The notes: generated by a model not told the origin, from the letters alone. 64,000 nt of DNA from Roseateles depolymerans (GCF_003387155.1 NZ_QUMT01000001.1:1305858-1369857), one strand, 5' to 3'; shown: positions 26,962-36,893, counted from the stretch's first letter. Made by a program: numbers and translations.

Positions 26962-27768
26962 TCAAGCAGCCGCCGCGTGAGGCGATGCCGCCCCCAGCCG
27001 CTCATACGCCTGCAGCACCACCTCCGACCCATAGATCCGCTCCAGTCGCCGCACGGTGAAATGCCCGCGGCTCATGTCCTGGAAGTGGCTCACGAACAGG
27101 AAGTTGATGGTGCCGCCCGCCACCGCCCCGATCACCGGCACGGCCTGCGCGGCCAGCTTCTCGGTGACCTGCACCTGGAACCGCGCCGCGATGGCGGCGA
27201 TCACGCGCACCAGCACGGGCGCTCCTTCGCCTGCGACGGCGTTGGCCACCAGGTAGTCCGCCGCCTCGCTCAGCAGCTTGGCCATGCTCGAGCGCAGCGC
27301 CAGGTAGCCGGATTCGCCCGCGTCGTCCTTGTCCGTCGGCCCGCCCATGCCAAACACCTTCAGGCATTCGAGCTTGACCTCGGCACTGTGGATGTCTTCC
27401 CCATTGGCGCGGGCGATGTCGGCAATGGAGCGGAAGATCACCCCCGTGGACACCGGCAGTTCCACCGGCAAGGCCGCCAGTCCGAAGAACCCACCCGCCG
27501 CGCCACTCACGGTGGCCAGCATCTTGTGCAGGCGCGGAGAGTCCAGGGCAGGGGTCTTGTCCATGGTGCCCAGGGCGCCCGCCAGCGTCACCTTCAGCGC
27601 CTTTTCCGTGGCCGTCGCCACGATGGCTTTGGCGGACTTCGGCAATCCGGCCAAGGCGTATTCAATCGGGCGCCCCAGCAGGTGGGACGTGCGCGCCATG
27701 AAGCCCGGGTTCTCCAGAAGCGCGTGGGCTTGCTGCAGTTCTTGAAGATGCTGGGGGGAGAGCGTCAT
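26962..27768 (-). CDS. EcsC family protein
   Basis: 268-aa protein matching the EcsC family: an amphipathic helical N-terminus, then GAAGGFFGLAALPVELPVSTGVIFRSIADIA and a late VPVIGAVAGGTINFLFVSHFQDMSRGHFTVRRLE. EcsC proteins associate with membranes; their biochemical role is not settled. The ATG at 27768 is chosen because the upstream extension lacks family resemblance. It is divergent from the GH16 gene with a 308-bp shared upstream region. Confidence 0.85.
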   Translation of the reverse strand: MTLSPQHLQELQQAHALLENPGFMARTSHLLGRPIEYALAGLPKSAKAIVATATEKALKVTLAGALGTMDKTPALDSPRLHKMLATVSGAAGGFFGLAALPVELPVSTGVIFRSIADIARANGEDIHSAEVKLECLKVFGMGGPTDKDDAGESGYLALRSSMAKLLSEAADYLVANAVAGEGAPVLVRVIAAIAARFQVQVTEKLAAQAVPVIGAVAGGTINFLFVSHFQDMSRGHFTVRRLERIYGSEVVLQAYERLGAASPHAAAA

Positions 27769-27935
27769 GGCGGGGTCCTGCGTCTGAAGAGCGAGCGTTG
27801 CACCGAGGCAATCCGCTCGCCCGATCACGGTAACAGACGTAGCGTCGTCCGGGAAAACCCGTCCCGTTTTCGCTCGCCCGGATACGCCCGATTCAGCCCG
27901 TTGCAAAGCCACACGCCTGTGAAACCCCTCTCGTC

Positions 27936-27949
27936 TGAAAGCGGTTTCA
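27936..27949. promoter_or_regulatory. LacI-family operator upstream of the GH16 glucanase
   Basis: TGAAAGCGGTTTCA fits the LacI/GalR half-site pattern TGNAANCGNTTNCA at every fixed position, including the central CG. It lies about 128 bp before the GH16 start, overlapping a possible -35 (TTTCAA, 27945-27950) with TAGGAT about 16 bp on as -10. The rest of this 308-bp gap (27769-28076) shows nothing else. A sugar-responsive repressor is expected, but none is encoded in the window. Confidence 0.7.
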
Positions 27950-28076
27950 AAATCCGCCATTCTTGTCTAGGATGACCAGCGCTGGAGAAGCCGCCCGGGG
28001 CTCGCCGTCGCAGAACGTCAGCCTCTGGCGCCGATCGGTGCCCTCCCGCACCCACCGACCTTTCTTGGAGACAACC

Positions 28077-29846
28077 ATGGGACTTCAGACACCTCGCTTC
28101 CCCTCGTCGGCGCTGCTGCGCTCGGCCTCACTGGGGCTGCTTGTGGCGGCCAGTGCGCAGGCTGGCGCCAGTGTGACCAATCCGACCATCGGCCGCCTGT
28201 TGTGGTCCGATGAATTCAACGGCAGTTCGCTCAACACCAGCATCTGGCGCACCTACGACGGCAATGGCTGCCAGATCAATCTGTGCGGCTACGGCAATGC
28301 GGAGCTGGAGTACTACAGCCCCAACAACCTCTCCATTGCGGATGTGCCTTTCGAGCCCGGCACGCGGGCCCTGGCCATTCGCGCCCAGCGCCAGACGGTG
28401 GGCAGCAACCAGTTCACTTCCGGCAAGGTGGACACCTACGGCAAGGTGCAGATCCAGTACGGGATGATCGAGGTGCGCATGGCCTCGCCGTCCGTGGCCA
28501 CCGGGCTGTGGCCGGCCGCCTGGCTGCTGGGCACCAGCCCGCAAACGTGGCCGCGCAATGGCGAGATCGACATGATGGAGCAGGGCCACCGCGCATCCGC
28601 ATGGTCCGCGGCGGGGGCTCCGTCTCCGGACTATTACGTCGGCGCCAACGTGATCACCTGGGCCCAGGCGGCCTGCGTGCCGGGCAATGAATCCTGCGCG
28701 GCGTCCACGGCCTGGCAGACCAAGAACTGGTACAAGCCGCAGGCCTCGCTGGCGAATCGCTTCGTCAAATACCGCCTGTACTGGACCGAAAGCCAGATGC
28801 GCTTCACAGTGGTCGACAACGATGGCGAGCACGACATGTACAACGCGCCGCTGCCGGTGACGTCCACGTCCCTGCAGGCCCCGTTCTACATGCTGCTGAA
28901 CCTGGCCGTGGGCGGCAACTTCACCGATGCGGCCAACCCGTCGCAGGTCACGGCCCAGCTGCCCGCCACGATGTATGTGGACTATGTGCGGGTCTATCAA
29001 CTGGACGGCAAGGGCGAAGTGAAGCTGGGCAGCCAGATCACGCCGGAGGTGGGCAAGTTCGGTGTGTTCACCGACAATACCACGGTCAACAATAAGCTGG
29101 TGGCCGGCACCTCGTCCGACATCTTCCTGTGGAACACCGCTTCGTCCGGCGCGGGCAACATCGCCCCGTTTGAAGGCAGCAATGTGATCGCCTGGAGCTA
29201 CAACGCGCCGGGGCAATGGTTCGGCGGCGGCATCCAGTCCCGTCAGATCCGCGACCTGAGCAATTTCCGCAATGGCACGGTCAAGTTCCGCATCAAGATT
29301 CCGGCGGATGTGTCCTTCAACATCGGCATTGGCGACACCTACACCAACCAGTCGTGGGTGAACTTCCCGGCGGGCACCACCACCTTCGGCCTGGTGCGCA
29401 ATGGGGATTGGGGCACGGCGACGATTCCGGTCTCGACGCTGATCGGCCCGAAGATTGCGCTGCAATCGGTCGCGGACATCTTCATGATCTCCAGCGATGC
29501 GAATCGGCTGCCCACGTCCCAGTTCCAGTTCGCCATCGATGATGTGGTGTGGGACTCCGGCACCAGCACCCAGGAGCCGCCGACCCAGCCCGCACCTGCC
29601 GGCATCAGCCAGCCGACCGCGACCTCGGTGAAGTTCAGCGAGCCGACTGGCACCTGGGCGGATGTGCACTACACCGTCAATGGCGGCGGCCAGCTCAATG
29701 TCCGCATGTCCAAGGAAGGCAGCGGCAATGCCTACACGGTGAGCGGACTGAAGAAGGGCGACGTGGTGCGCTACAACTTCACCTACTGGGACCCCAGCCG
29801 CAACGCCGCCTATGACACGGCGCAGCAGAGCTACACGCTGAAGTGA
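28077..29846 (+). CDS. Secreted GH16 endo-beta-glucanase with C-terminal CBM56-like module
   Basis: 589-aa exported glycoside hydrolase, likely acting on beta-1,3-glucans (laminarin, fungal wall). A signal peptide (about 1-30) is followed by the GH16 catalytic domain (about 35-310) with NGEIDMMEQG, whose Glu163, Asp165 and Glu168 are the nucleophile/acid set. The bulge residue (MM) is that of the laminarinase group. YVDYVRVYQ closes the domain. Residues about 325-495 form a galactose-binding-like beta domain. The last 90 residues (TWADVHYTVNGGGQLNVRM ... GLKKGDVVRYNFTYWDP) resemble CBM56, a beta-1,3-glucan binder. The ATG follows TTGGAGAC. Confidence 0.93.
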   Translation: MGLQTPRFPSSALLRSASLGLLVAASAQAGASVTNPTIGRLLWSDEFNGSSLNTSIWRTYDGNGCQINLCGYGNAELEYYSPNNLSIADVPFEPGTRALAIRAQRQTVGSNQFTSGKVDTYGKVQIQYGMIEVRMASPSVATGLWPAAWLLGTSPQTWPRNGEIDMMEQGHRASAWSAAGAPSPDYYVGANVITWAQAACVPGNESCAASTAWQTKNWYKPQASLANRFVKYRLYWTESQMRFTVVDNDGEHDMYNAPLPVTSTSLQAPFYMLLNLAVGGNFTDAANPSQVTAQLPATMYVDYVRVYQLDGKGEVKLGSQITPEVGKFGVFTDNTTVNNKLVAGTSSDIFLWNTASSGAGNIAPFEGSNVIAWSYNAPGQWFGGGIQSRQIRDLSNFRNGTVKFRIKIPADVSFNIGIGDTYTNQSWVNFPAGTTTFGLVRNGDWGTATIPVSTLIGPKIALQSVADIFMISSDANRLPTSQFQFAIDDVVWDSGTSTQEPPTQPAPAGISQPTATSVKFSEPTGTWADVHYTVNGGGQLNVRMSKEGSGNAYTVSGLKKGDVVRYNFTYWDPSRNAAYDTAQQSYTLK

Positions 29847-29898
29847 GCCGCGCCCTCAGGGCCGCACGGTCCTGATCGCTGCACGCGCTGAGCCCTAC

Positions 29899-29924
29899 GG
29901 CGCCCGTCTTGACGGGCGCTTTTT
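29899..29924 (+). terminator. Rho-independent terminator of the GH16 gene
   Basis: GCGCCCGT and ACGGGCGC pair over a CTTG loop, followed by TTTTT. It lies about 53 bp after the stop. Confidence 0.88.
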
Positions 29925-29934
29925 CATGGGCGGG

Positions 29935-30225
29935 TCAGACCCGTTCGCCGTTGTCGTAGTGGAAGTGTTCCTGCGCGGCGGTGGTGAAACTGCCGATGAA
30001 GTCGGGCTCCTGGCGCTTGAGGGCCAGCTTGTCGCGGGACAGGCCGGTGCAGCCCGCTGCTTCGGCCCAGTCGAAGCAGCCCTGGTCCAGGGGATAGGCG
30101 GTGAGCGTGCCCGTGAGGCGGTGCTGGCGGATCCAGGTTTCGGCCCGGTCGACCGCGCTGAAGATGCCGCCCGGGAAGGGGCCGCGGCGCCCGGTGAACA
30201 CCCAGACCGTGGAAGAAGGGAGCAT
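29935..30225 (-). CDS. Small conserved protein (DUF7710-like)
   Basis: 96-aa protein beginning at an ATG just before VWVFTGRRGPFPGGIFSAVDRAETWIRQHRLTG and continuing TAYPLDQGCFDWA. This pattern (WVF.G...FPGG.F....A..WI...LTG.LT.YPLD.G..DWA) is that of a small domain of unknown function (DUF7710 from memory). It has no membrane segment. The longer upstream reading on this strand looks like non-coding translation. It is convergent with the GH16 gene. Confidence 0.7.
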   Translation of the reverse strand: MLPSSTVWVFTGRRGPFPGGIFSAVDRAETWIRQHRLTGTLTAYPLDQGCFDWAEAAGCTGLSRDKLALKRQEPDFIGSFTTAAQEHFHYDNGERV

Positions 30226-30413
30226 GGCAGTAGCAGGCGTTGAAGGGAGGAGGAGGGGCGCCGAGGGTCCCCGGCGTACACCCTCAGCGTACTGTGTCAG
30301 ACAAGGCCGATGGCCGCCGACGGACCCGGCCGCATTGTGGCCCCGCCCGGGGCAAAGTGGCGTCACCGGGCCCGAAGCTTGCCAAACGAGGGCAGTTCCC
30401 TCACGAGGCACCC

Positions 30414-31928
30414 ATGAATCCATCGTCCGTCGCCCCACCCACAGACAAGGTCAGCACAGGCGTCCCCGGCCTTGACGACGTGCTGCGCGGCGGTCTTCCG
30501 GCCGGCCATCTGTACCTGCTGGAGGGTGCCTCGGGCGCTGGCAAGACGACGCTGGGCCTGCAATTCCTGCTGGAAGGACGGCGGCAAGAGGAACGGGTGC
30601 TCTGGTGCACCCTGGCGGAGACCGAGTCCCAATTGCTCGCCACCGCCCGCTCCCATGACTGGGACCTGAGCGGCATCGACGTCATCAACCTCGCCGATTC
30701 CGACGGCCCGGACGACGCCGACTATTCGTTTTTCTCCCCCAGCGATGTGGAGCTGAACGACGTCGTCGGCCGCATCCTGTCCGTCACTCAGAACCTTCGC
30801 CCGACCCGGGTGGTGTTCGACCCTTTCTCCGACGTGAAGCTGCTGGCCCGGGACCCGCTGCGTTTCCGGCGCCAGTTGCTCAAGCTGCGCGAGCATTTCT
30901 CGGAGCTGGGCGCCACGGTGCTGTTGATCCAGGAGGCCGGCATCGATTCGACCTCGGACACCGCCGGCGAGGGCGTGGTGCACGGCATCATCACGCTCTA
31001 CCAGCATGCGCCCGACTACGGCAAGCAGCGCCGCCGCCTGCAGGTGCACAAGATGCGCGGCGTGCCGGTGCGGGAGGGCTTTCACGACATCTCGATCGAA
31101 ACCGGTGGGGTGGTCGTTTATCCCCGCCTGGTGGCCAATGAGCATGACACGCCGGTCACCGCGGGCCTGGCCAGCAGCGGCTGCGAGGACCTGGACGCCA
31201 TGATGGGCGGCGGCCTGGACCTGGGGTCCAGCCTGCTGGCGACCGGGCCGTCGGGCATCGGCAAAAGCACGCTGTGCATGCAGTTCATGAACGAGTCGGC
31301 CCGGCAGGGCGGTCACGTGGCGGCTTTCCTCTTTGACGAGACCCGCCGCGCCTTCCTCGCCCGTGCCGATGCGCTGGGCATGCCCACCCGCGCTCTGATC
31401 GACCAGGGCCGGGTGTCGCTGCGCCAGATCGACCCGGCGGAGTTCTCGCCCGGCGAGTTTGCGCACCTGATCCGCCGCAAGGTGGAGGAAGAGGGCGCCC
31501 GGATGGTCGTGATCGACTCGCTCAACGGCTACCTCACCGCCATGCCGGACGAGAAGCATCTGGCCATGCACATGCACGAGCTGCTGAGTTATCTGTCCAA
31601 CCGCGGCGTGGCCACGCTGCTGACGCTGAACCAGCAGGGCATCGTTGGTGAATCGGCGACGCCGCTGGACGTGACCTACCTGGCTGACGCCGCCATCCTG
31701 ATGCGCTACTTCGAGACCGATGCACAAATCCGCCGGGCCCTGTCGGTGGTCAAGCGCCGCATGGGCCCGCATGAAGCCACGATCCGGGAGATGCACATCG
31801 CATTGCCGGGCGTGCGGCTGGGGCAGCAGCTCATCGGTTATCGCGGCGTGCTCTCCGGCCTGCCGGAAGCGCGTGGCAAGGGTCCCGGGGTGGACGGCCA
31901 GACGGACAGCGTGACGGGGCCCGCATGA
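30414..31928 (+). CDS. KaiC-like double-domain ATPase
   Basis: 504-aa protein with two RecA/KaiC domains. Domain 1 has TGVPGLDDVLRGGLPAG and Walker A GASGAGKTT (38-46), with Walker B-like RVVFDPFSD. Domain 2 has GCEDLDAMMGGGLDLGSS, Walker A GPSGIGKST (278-286) and MVVIDSLNGY. Non-cyanobacterial KaiC proteins regulate stress responses, often through partner kinases. The Ser/Thr autophosphorylation pair of clock KaiC is not obvious. The TGA overlaps the ATG of the following histidine kinase, so the two products probably work together. The start chosen is the ATG at the family-like N-terminus. Confidence 0.9.
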   Translation: MNPSSVAPPTDKVSTGVPGLDDVLRGGLPAGHLYLLEGASGAGKTTLGLQFLLEGRRQEERVLWCTLAETESQLLATARSHDWDLSGIDVINLADSDGPDDADYSFFSPSDVELNDVVGRILSVTQNLRPTRVVFDPFSDVKLLARDPLRFRRQLLKLREHFSELGATVLLIQEAGIDSTSDTAGEGVVHGIITLYQHAPDYGKQRRRLQVHKMRGVPVREGFHDISIETGGVVVYPRLVANEHDTPVTAGLASSGCEDLDAMMGGGLDLGSSLLATGPSGIGKSTLCMQFMNESARQGGHVAAFLFDETRRAFLARADALGMPTRALIDQGRVSLRQIDPAEFSPGEFAHLIRRKVEEEGARMVVIDSLNGYLTAMPDEKHLAMHMHELLSYLSNRGVATLLTLNQQGIVGESATPLDVTYLADAAILMRYFETDAQIRRALSVVKRRMGPHEATIREMHIALPGVRLGQQLIGYRGVLSGLPEARGKGPGVDGQTDSVTGPA

Positions 31929-33526
31929 CCCAGGACCGATTGCATCCCTTGACCGTCCCCTCGCGCGACCCCACGCGGGACGATGCCGATGTGCTGATCC
32001 TGGCGGCCCCGCGGGACGCGGAACTGACGGTGCGTGCGCTGGCATCGGCGGGCTATCGCTGCCGGGCCTGCGCCTCGGAAGACGCGCTGCTGGAGGCGCT
32101 GTCGCCGGTGTCGGGCTCGCTGCTGATCGCCGAGGAGCGGCTGACCCGAGGGCTGCTCGGCCGGCTGGCCGCGCGCATCCATGAGCAGCCGGCCTGGTCG
32201 GACCTGCCGGTGTTGATCGTGGCCAACCATGGCACCGACCGGCTGCCTTTGAAGGCGGTGGCGGCGCTGGGCAATGTGTCGATGATCCAGCGCCCGATGA
32301 CACGCGACGCGCTGCTCTCCACCGTGGCCTCGGCCTTGCGCGCCCGCCATCGGCAACTGGAAGTGCGGGACCTGCTGGAGCAGCAACGCGAGCAGAGTGA
32401 GCGCAAGGACCAGTTCCTGGCCATGCTGGCCCATGAGCTGCGCAATCCGCTCACGCCCATCCGCTACGCCGCCCATTTGCTGCAGCGACCGGGCCTGCCC
32501 AGCGACCGGCAGAGCCACCTGGCCGAGCTGGTGGACCGCCAGGTGGGCCACATGGGCCGCATCATCGACCAGTTGCTGGACGTCTCCCGCCTGACGCGTG
32601 GCCTGATCCATCTGGAGAAGACGCGGGTGGACCTGTGTGCCCTGACGCAGGACACCTTGGCGGCGCACGCCATCTCGGCACAGGCGAAGGAGATCCTGAT
32701 CAGTTGCGACTGCACCTGCTCCGTCTGGGTGGAGGGCGATGAAACCCGTCTGCGCCAGGTGCTGGACAACCTGATCGACAACGCCATCAAGTTCTCGCCG
32801 CCCGGGCAGGGCATCCAGGTGCGCATCGATGCCAACGCGGGCCGGGTGCTCTGGCAGGTCCAGGATCACGGGGATGGCATCGAGCCCAAGCTGCTGCCGC
32901 AGCTGTTCGACGCATTTGTGCAGGCGGACCGGTCGCTGGAGCGTTCCCGGGGCGGTCTGGGCCTGGGGCTGGCGCTGGTCAAGGGCCTGGTGACCATGCA
33001 TGGCGGCAGGGTGTGGGTCCACTCGGACGGACCGGGCCGCGGCAGTGAATTCACGGTGGAGCTGCCCGCCGAACATGCACTGGACGGGCCGCGGGATCTG
33101 AGCGCCGGCGGCGAGGCGGATGCGGTGAACGGTGAGATCCTGATCGCGGAGGACAACGTGGATGCCGCGGAGGCCTTGCGCATGATTCTGGAAGGCCACG
33201 GCTACCGCGTCACCGTGGTGCACAGCGGCCCGGATGCCATCCAGGCCCTGCGCGAATCCCGCCCGCAGGTGCTGATTTGCGACATCGGCCTGCCGGGGAT
33301 CAGTGGGTATGACGTCGCCCGCGCGGCGTCGTCCGTCCATCGCCCGGAGGTGATGATCGCCGTGACGGGCTACGGCTCGGCGGAGGATCGGGCGAATGCG
33401 CTGGCGGCGGGCTTTGACGCCCACCTGGCCAAGCCGGTGGCTGTGCCGCAGTTGCTCAAGGAGGTGGCGGGGGCGCTCTCAGCCGGGGACAACCCCTCTG
33501 GAGCTGATTCGGACGGGCATTCGTGA
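31925..33526 (+). CDS. Hybrid histidine kinase with C-terminal receiver
   Basis: 533-aa cytoplasmic sensor kinase. Residues about 22-140 look like a degenerate receiver domain without a clear phospho-acceptor Asp. The kinase core has His170 (HELRNPLTPIRYAA), an N box DNLIDNAIKFS, and G boxes DHGDGIE and GGLGLGLALVKGLV. A standard receiver follows, with acidic pair ED (409-410) and phospho-acceptor Asp453 (LICDIGLPG). There is no membrane segment, so its signal is internal, plausibly from the KaiC-like partner, with which it overlaps by 4 bp. No separate output regulator is encoded nearby. Confidence 0.92.
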   Translation: MTQDRLHPLTVPSRDPTRDDADVLILAAPRDAELTVRALASAGYRCRACASEDALLEALSPVSGSLLIAEERLTRGLLGRLAARIHEQPAWSDLPVLIVANHGTDRLPLKAVAALGNVSMIQRPMTRDALLSTVASALRARHRQLEVRDLLEQQREQSERKDQFLAMLAHELRNPLTPIRYAAHLLQRPGLPSDRQSHLAELVDRQVGHMGRIIDQLLDVSRLTRGLIHLEKTRVDLCALTQDTLAAHAISAQAKEILISCDCTCSVWVEGDETRLRQVLDNLIDNAIKFSPPGQGIQVRIDANAGRVLWQVQDHGDGIEPKLLPQLFDAFVQADRSLERSRGGLGLGLALVKGLVTMHGGRVWVHSDGPGRGSEFTVELPAEHALDGPRDLSAGGEADAVNGEILIAEDNVDAAEALRMILEGHGYRVTVVHSGPDAIQALRESRPQVLICDIGLPGISGYDVARAASSVHRPEVMIAVTGYGSAEDRANALAAGFDAHLAKPVAVPQLLKEVAGALSAGDNPSGADSDGHS

Positions 33527-33685
33527 CCCGGCCGCACCCCTGCCATTGAAGAAGCGCGGCACCGGTGAAACCGTCGGCCGCGCCGTGGGCGAAGTGTGTG
33601 AGGTGTGCGAGGAGCGGACCGGTTCTTTGGCCGCTCCCCGCGGGCACCATGCCGACACAATGCCGGCAGCGCAGGGGGCCCGCGC

Positions 33686-33964
33686 TCAGGCGGCTGCGGC
33701 TGGCTGCTGCTGCTGCGCCAGCGAGGCTTCCGCCAGCAGGCCCACGTCCACCAGCTCACCCTCCTGGTGGCGGATGTTCTGGGCCATCAGCCCCTTGGGG
33801 CCGTTGACCAGCTCGTAGCTCACGCGGCTGCCCTGCTTCAGCGTGCGAAAGCCTTCCATCTGGATTGCCGAGAAGTGCGCAAACACATCCCCCCCGCCTT
33901 GATCCGGCTCAATGAAGCCAAACCCTTTGGCATCGCTGAACCACTTTACCGTGCCTGTAGCCAT
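33686..33964 (-). CDS. Cold-shock-type RNA/DNA-binding protein
   Basis: 92-aa protein. The first 67 residues are a cold-shock domain with both nucleic-acid-binding motifs, KGFGFI (RNP1) and DVFAHF (RNP2-like; normally VFVHF). The C-terminal 25 residues form an Ala/Gln-rich tail beyond the usual 67-70 aa length. It probably acts as an RNA chaperone. The start is the ATG at MATGTVKWF, preceded by a purine-rich site; an upstream in-frame ATG is ignored. It is monocistronic and convergent with the kinase gene. Confidence 0.93.
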   Translation of the reverse strand: MATGTVKWFSDAKGFGFIEPDQGGGDVFAHFSAIQMEGFRTLKQGSRVSYELVNGPKGLMAQNIRHQEGELVDVGLLAEASLAQQQQPAAAA

Positions 33965-34198
33965 CTTTTTTCTCTCCATCCCGGTGTCTTGTCGCACCCG
34001 AGCGGATTCTCAAATCCGCGTCAAGTCAGTGTCAATTCAGGAACTCCCCGGGGTCGCCTTCGCTGAAGATGCCAAACTAGGGCTATTCCGGAGGACTTGA
34101 TCATCCGGCGGGTCACCTGAAAACTGACCTGAAGCTGATCAATTTCTCGCTTGCTTGAAACCCGGGAACCCGTCCGCATGTAGGGAAGTCCCGCTGTT

Positions 34199-34206
34199 TA
34201 TAGAAT
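34199..34206 (+). promoter_or_regulatory. Candidate -10 element (TATAGAAT) immediately before clpS
   Basis: TATAGAAT ends 6 bp before the clpS ATG. If used, transcription would begin at or next to the start codon, giving a leaderless or near-leaderless mRNA. No ribosome-binding site precedes the ATG, consistent with this. Confidence 0.45.
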
Positions 34207-34212
34207 CGGTTC

Positions 34213-34578
34213 ATGCCTTTGTTCGTCCACAACTCCACACCAGCGGGACCGCCGGGCACGCCACCGGGCCAAGATGAGGACGGCGGTGCGTCTACGACGC
34301 TGGAGCGTGTTGCTCAGAAGACGGAGCCTCCGCGCCTGTACCAGGTGCTGATGCTCAACGATGACTTCACGCCGATGGAATTCGTAGTGATGGTCTTGCA
34401 GGAATATTTCCGCCACGATCTGGATACGGCCACCCAGATCATGTTGAAGATCCATCATGAAGGTCGCGGTGTCTGCGGTGTTTTCACCAAGGATGTCGCA
34501 GCCACCAAGGTCGAAATGGTCCTGGCCGCCGCCCGGCGAGCCGGTCATCCTTTGCAGTGCATTATGGAGGCCGCATGA
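34213..34578 (+). CDS. clpS: ATP-dependent Clp protease adaptor ClpS
   Basis: 121-aa adaptor that delivers N-degron substrates to ClpAP. The core is complete: [24 protein letters not shown], with the substrate-pocket Asn-Asp-Asp, then [21 protein letters not shown]. The N-terminal 35 residues are a flexible tail, needed in the family for ClpA binding. The TGA overlaps the clpA ATG (ATGA). There is no Shine-Dalgarno before the start, and a TATAGAAT box lies 6 bp away. Confidence 0.96.
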   Translation: MPLFVHNSTPAGPPGTPPGQDEDGGASTTLERVAQKTEPPRLYQVLMLNDDFTPMEFVVMVLQEYFRHDLDTATQIMLKIHHEGRGVCGVFTKDVAATKVEMVLAAARRAGHPLQCIMEAA

Positions 34579-36893
34579 TTGCGCAAGAGCTTGAAGTCAG
34601 CCTGCACATGGCGTTTGTGGAAGCGCGTCAGCAGCGCCACGAGTTCATCACCGTGGAACACCTGTTGATGGCGTTGCTCGACAACCCGTCCGCGGCTGAG
34701 GTGTTGCGCGCCTGCGCAGCCAATATCGAGGACCTGCGCAAGTCGCTGGCCCAGTTCATCAAGGAAAACACGCCCACCGTGGGCGGCACCGATGAGGTGG
34801 ACACCCAGCCGACGCTGGGCTTCCAGCGCGTGATCCAGCGCGCCATCATGCATGTGCAGTCCACCGGCAACGGCAAGAAGGAAGTCACCGGCGCCAACGT
34901 GCTGGTGGCCATCTTCGGCGAGAAGGACTCCCACGCGGTCTACTACCTGCACCAGCAGGGCGTCACCCGCCTGGACGTGGTGAACTACATCGCGCACGGC
35001 ATCAAGAAGAGCGAGCCGCCCGAACCTCCCAAGGGTCCGGAAGGCTCGGGCAATGAGTCCGAGCGTGAAGAAGGCGACGCCCAGGGCGGCAGCGGCAAGG
35101 GCTCCCCGCTGGAGCAGTTCACCCAGAACCTGAACCAGCAGGCCCGGGACGGCAAGATCGACCCGCTGATCGGCCGCGAGCTGGAGGTCGAGCGCGTGGT
35201 GCAGGTGCTGTGCCGTCGCCGCAAGAACAACCCGCTGCTGGTGGGCGAAGCCGGTGTGGGCAAGACCGCCATCGCGGAAGGCCTGGCCTGGCGCATCACC
35301 GAAGGCCAGGTGCCGGACGTGCTGGCCGAAGCCGTGGTCTATTCGCTGGACATGGGCGCGCTGCTGGCGGGCACCAAGTACCGCGGCGACTTCGAACAGC
35401 GCCTCAAGGCGGTGATCAAGCAGCTCAAGGACCAGCCGGGCGCCATCCTGTTCATCGACGAGATCCACACCCTGATCGGGGCGGGCGCTGCGTCGGGCGG
35501 CACGCTGGACGCCAGCAACCTGCTCAAGCCGGCGCTGTCGTCGGGCCAGCTCAAGTGCATCGGCGCCACCACCTTCAGCGAATACCGCGGCATCTTCGAA
35601 AAGGATGCGGCCCTGTCGCGTCGTTTCCAGAAGATCGACGTGGTGGAGCCGTCGGTGGAGCAGACGGTGGAGATCCTGAAGGGTCTGAAGTCGCGCTTTG
35701 AAGAGCACCACAGCGTGAAGTACGCGCTGGGCGCCCTGCAGGCGGCGGCGGAGCTGTCGGCCAAGTACATCAATGACCGTCATCTGCCGGACAAGGCCAT
35801 CGACGTCATCGACGAAGCCGGTGCGGCTCAGCGCGTGCTGCCCAAGAGCAAGCAGAAAAAGACCATCACCCGTGCGGAGGTGGAAGACATCGTCGCCAAG
35901 ATCGCGCGCATTCCGCCGGCCTCGGTGTCGTCGGACGACCGCGGCAAGCTCAAGAGCCTGGACCGGGACCTCAAGAGCGTGGTGTTCGGACAGGATCCGG
36001 CCATCGATGCCCTGGCGGCCGCCATCAAGATGGCGCGCTCGGGCCTGGGCAAGCCGGACAAGCCGATCGGCTCCTTCCTCTTCACCGGCCCGACCGGTGT
36101 GGGCAAAACCGAAGTGGCCAAGCAGCTCGCCTACATCCTGGGCATCGAGCTGATCCGCTTCGACATGTCCGAGTACATGGAGCGCCATGCGGTGAGCCGT
36201 CTGATCGGCGCGCCTCCGGGCTACGTGGGCTTTGACCAGGGCGGTCTGCTGACCGAAGCCGTCACCAAGAAGCCGCACGCCGTGCTGCTGCTGGACGAAA
36301 TCGAGAAGGCGCATCCGGATGTCTTCAACGTGCTGCTGCAGGTCATGGACCACGGCACGCTGACCGACAACAACGGCCGCAAGGCCGACTTCCGCAACGT
36401 GATCATCATCATGACCACCAACGCGGGGGCGGAAGCGCTGCAGAAGGCCACCATCGGCTTCACGACCAAGCGCGAGCAGGGCGACGAAATGGGCGACATC
36501 AAGCGCCTGTTCACGCCGGAGTTCCGCAACCGTCTGGATGCGATCGTGCACTTCCGCTCGCTGGACGAGGACATCATCCTGCGGGTGGTGGACAAGTTCC
36601 TGCTGCAACTGGAGAGCCAACTGCAGGAGAAGAAGGTGGAAGTCACCTTCAGCGATGCGCTGCGCAAGCATCTGGCGGCCAAGGGCTTCGATCCGCAGAT
36701 GGGCGCGCGGCCGATGCAGCGCCTCATCCAGGACACGATCCGTCGTGCACTGGCGGACGAGCTGCTGTTCGGCAAGCTGGTCGATGGCGGACGTCTGAAT
36801 GTGGACGTGGACGACAAGGGCGAGGTCCAACTGGACATCACCCCGACCAAGAAGGACAACAAGCCCAAGGCGGAGCCGGCCACGGCCGACTGA
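34575..36893 (+). CDS. clpA: ATP-dependent Clp protease ATP-binding subunit ClpA
   Basis: 772-aa AAA+ unfoldase that feeds ClpP. It has an N-terminal Clp_N repeat domain (1-145). The first AAA+ module has GEAGVGKTA and the Walker B segment [14 protein letters not shown]. The second has GPTGVGKTE and [13 protein letters not shown]. The C-terminal D2-small domain is followed by an acidic/Lys tail. The LGF/IGF-type ClpP-binding loop region includes ATIGFTTKR. The ATG overlapping clpS gives the family N-terminus [10 protein letters not shown]. Strong terminators follow. Confidence 0.97.
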   Translation: MIAQELEVSLHMAFVEARQQRHEFITVEHLLMALLDNPSAAEVLRACAANIEDLRKSLAQFIKENTPTVGGTDEVDTQPTLGFQRVIQRAIMHVQSTGNGKKEVTGANVLVAIFGEKDSHAVYYLHQQGVTRLDVVNYIAHGIKKSEPPEPPKGPEGSGNESEREEGDAQGGSGKGSPLEQFTQNLNQQARDGKIDPLIGRELEVERVVQVLCRRRKNNPLLVGEAGVGKTAIAEGLAWRITEGQVPDVLAEAVVYSLDMGALLAGTKYRGDFEQRLKAVIKQLKDQPGAILFIDEIHTLIGAGAASGGTLDASNLLKPALSSGQLKCIGATTFSEYRGIFEKDAALSRRFQKIDVVEPSVEQTVEILKGLKSRFEEHHSVKYALGALQAAAELSAKYINDRHLPDKAIDVIDEAGAAQRVLPKSKQKKTITRAEVEDIVAKIARIPPASVSSDDRGKLKSLDRDLKSVVFGQDPAIDALAAAIKMARSGLGKPDKPIGSFLFTGPTGVGKTEVAKQLAYILGIELIRFDMSEYMERHAVSRLIGAPPGYVGFDQGGLLTEAVTKKPHAVLLLDEIEKAHPDVFNVLLQVMDHGTLTDNNGRKADFRNVIIIMTTNAGAEALQKATIGFTTKREQGDEMGDIKRLFTPEFRNRLDAIVHFRSLDEDIILRVVDKFLLQLESQLQEKKVEVTFSDALRKHLAAKGFDPQMGARPMQRLIQDTIRRALADELLFGKLVDGGRLNVDVDDKGEVQLDITPTKKDNKPKAEPATAD

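Noticed and set aside
28128..29669. Open frame of 513 codons opposite the GH16 glucanase
   Set aside because: Its His/Arg/Gly/Val-rich composition is that of an antisense shadow, and the plus-strand gene has a catalytic motif and signal peptide.
30363..32303. Open frame of 646 codons opposite the KaiC-like gene
   Set aside because: Shadow of two clear plus-strand genes; no ribosome site or family resemblance.
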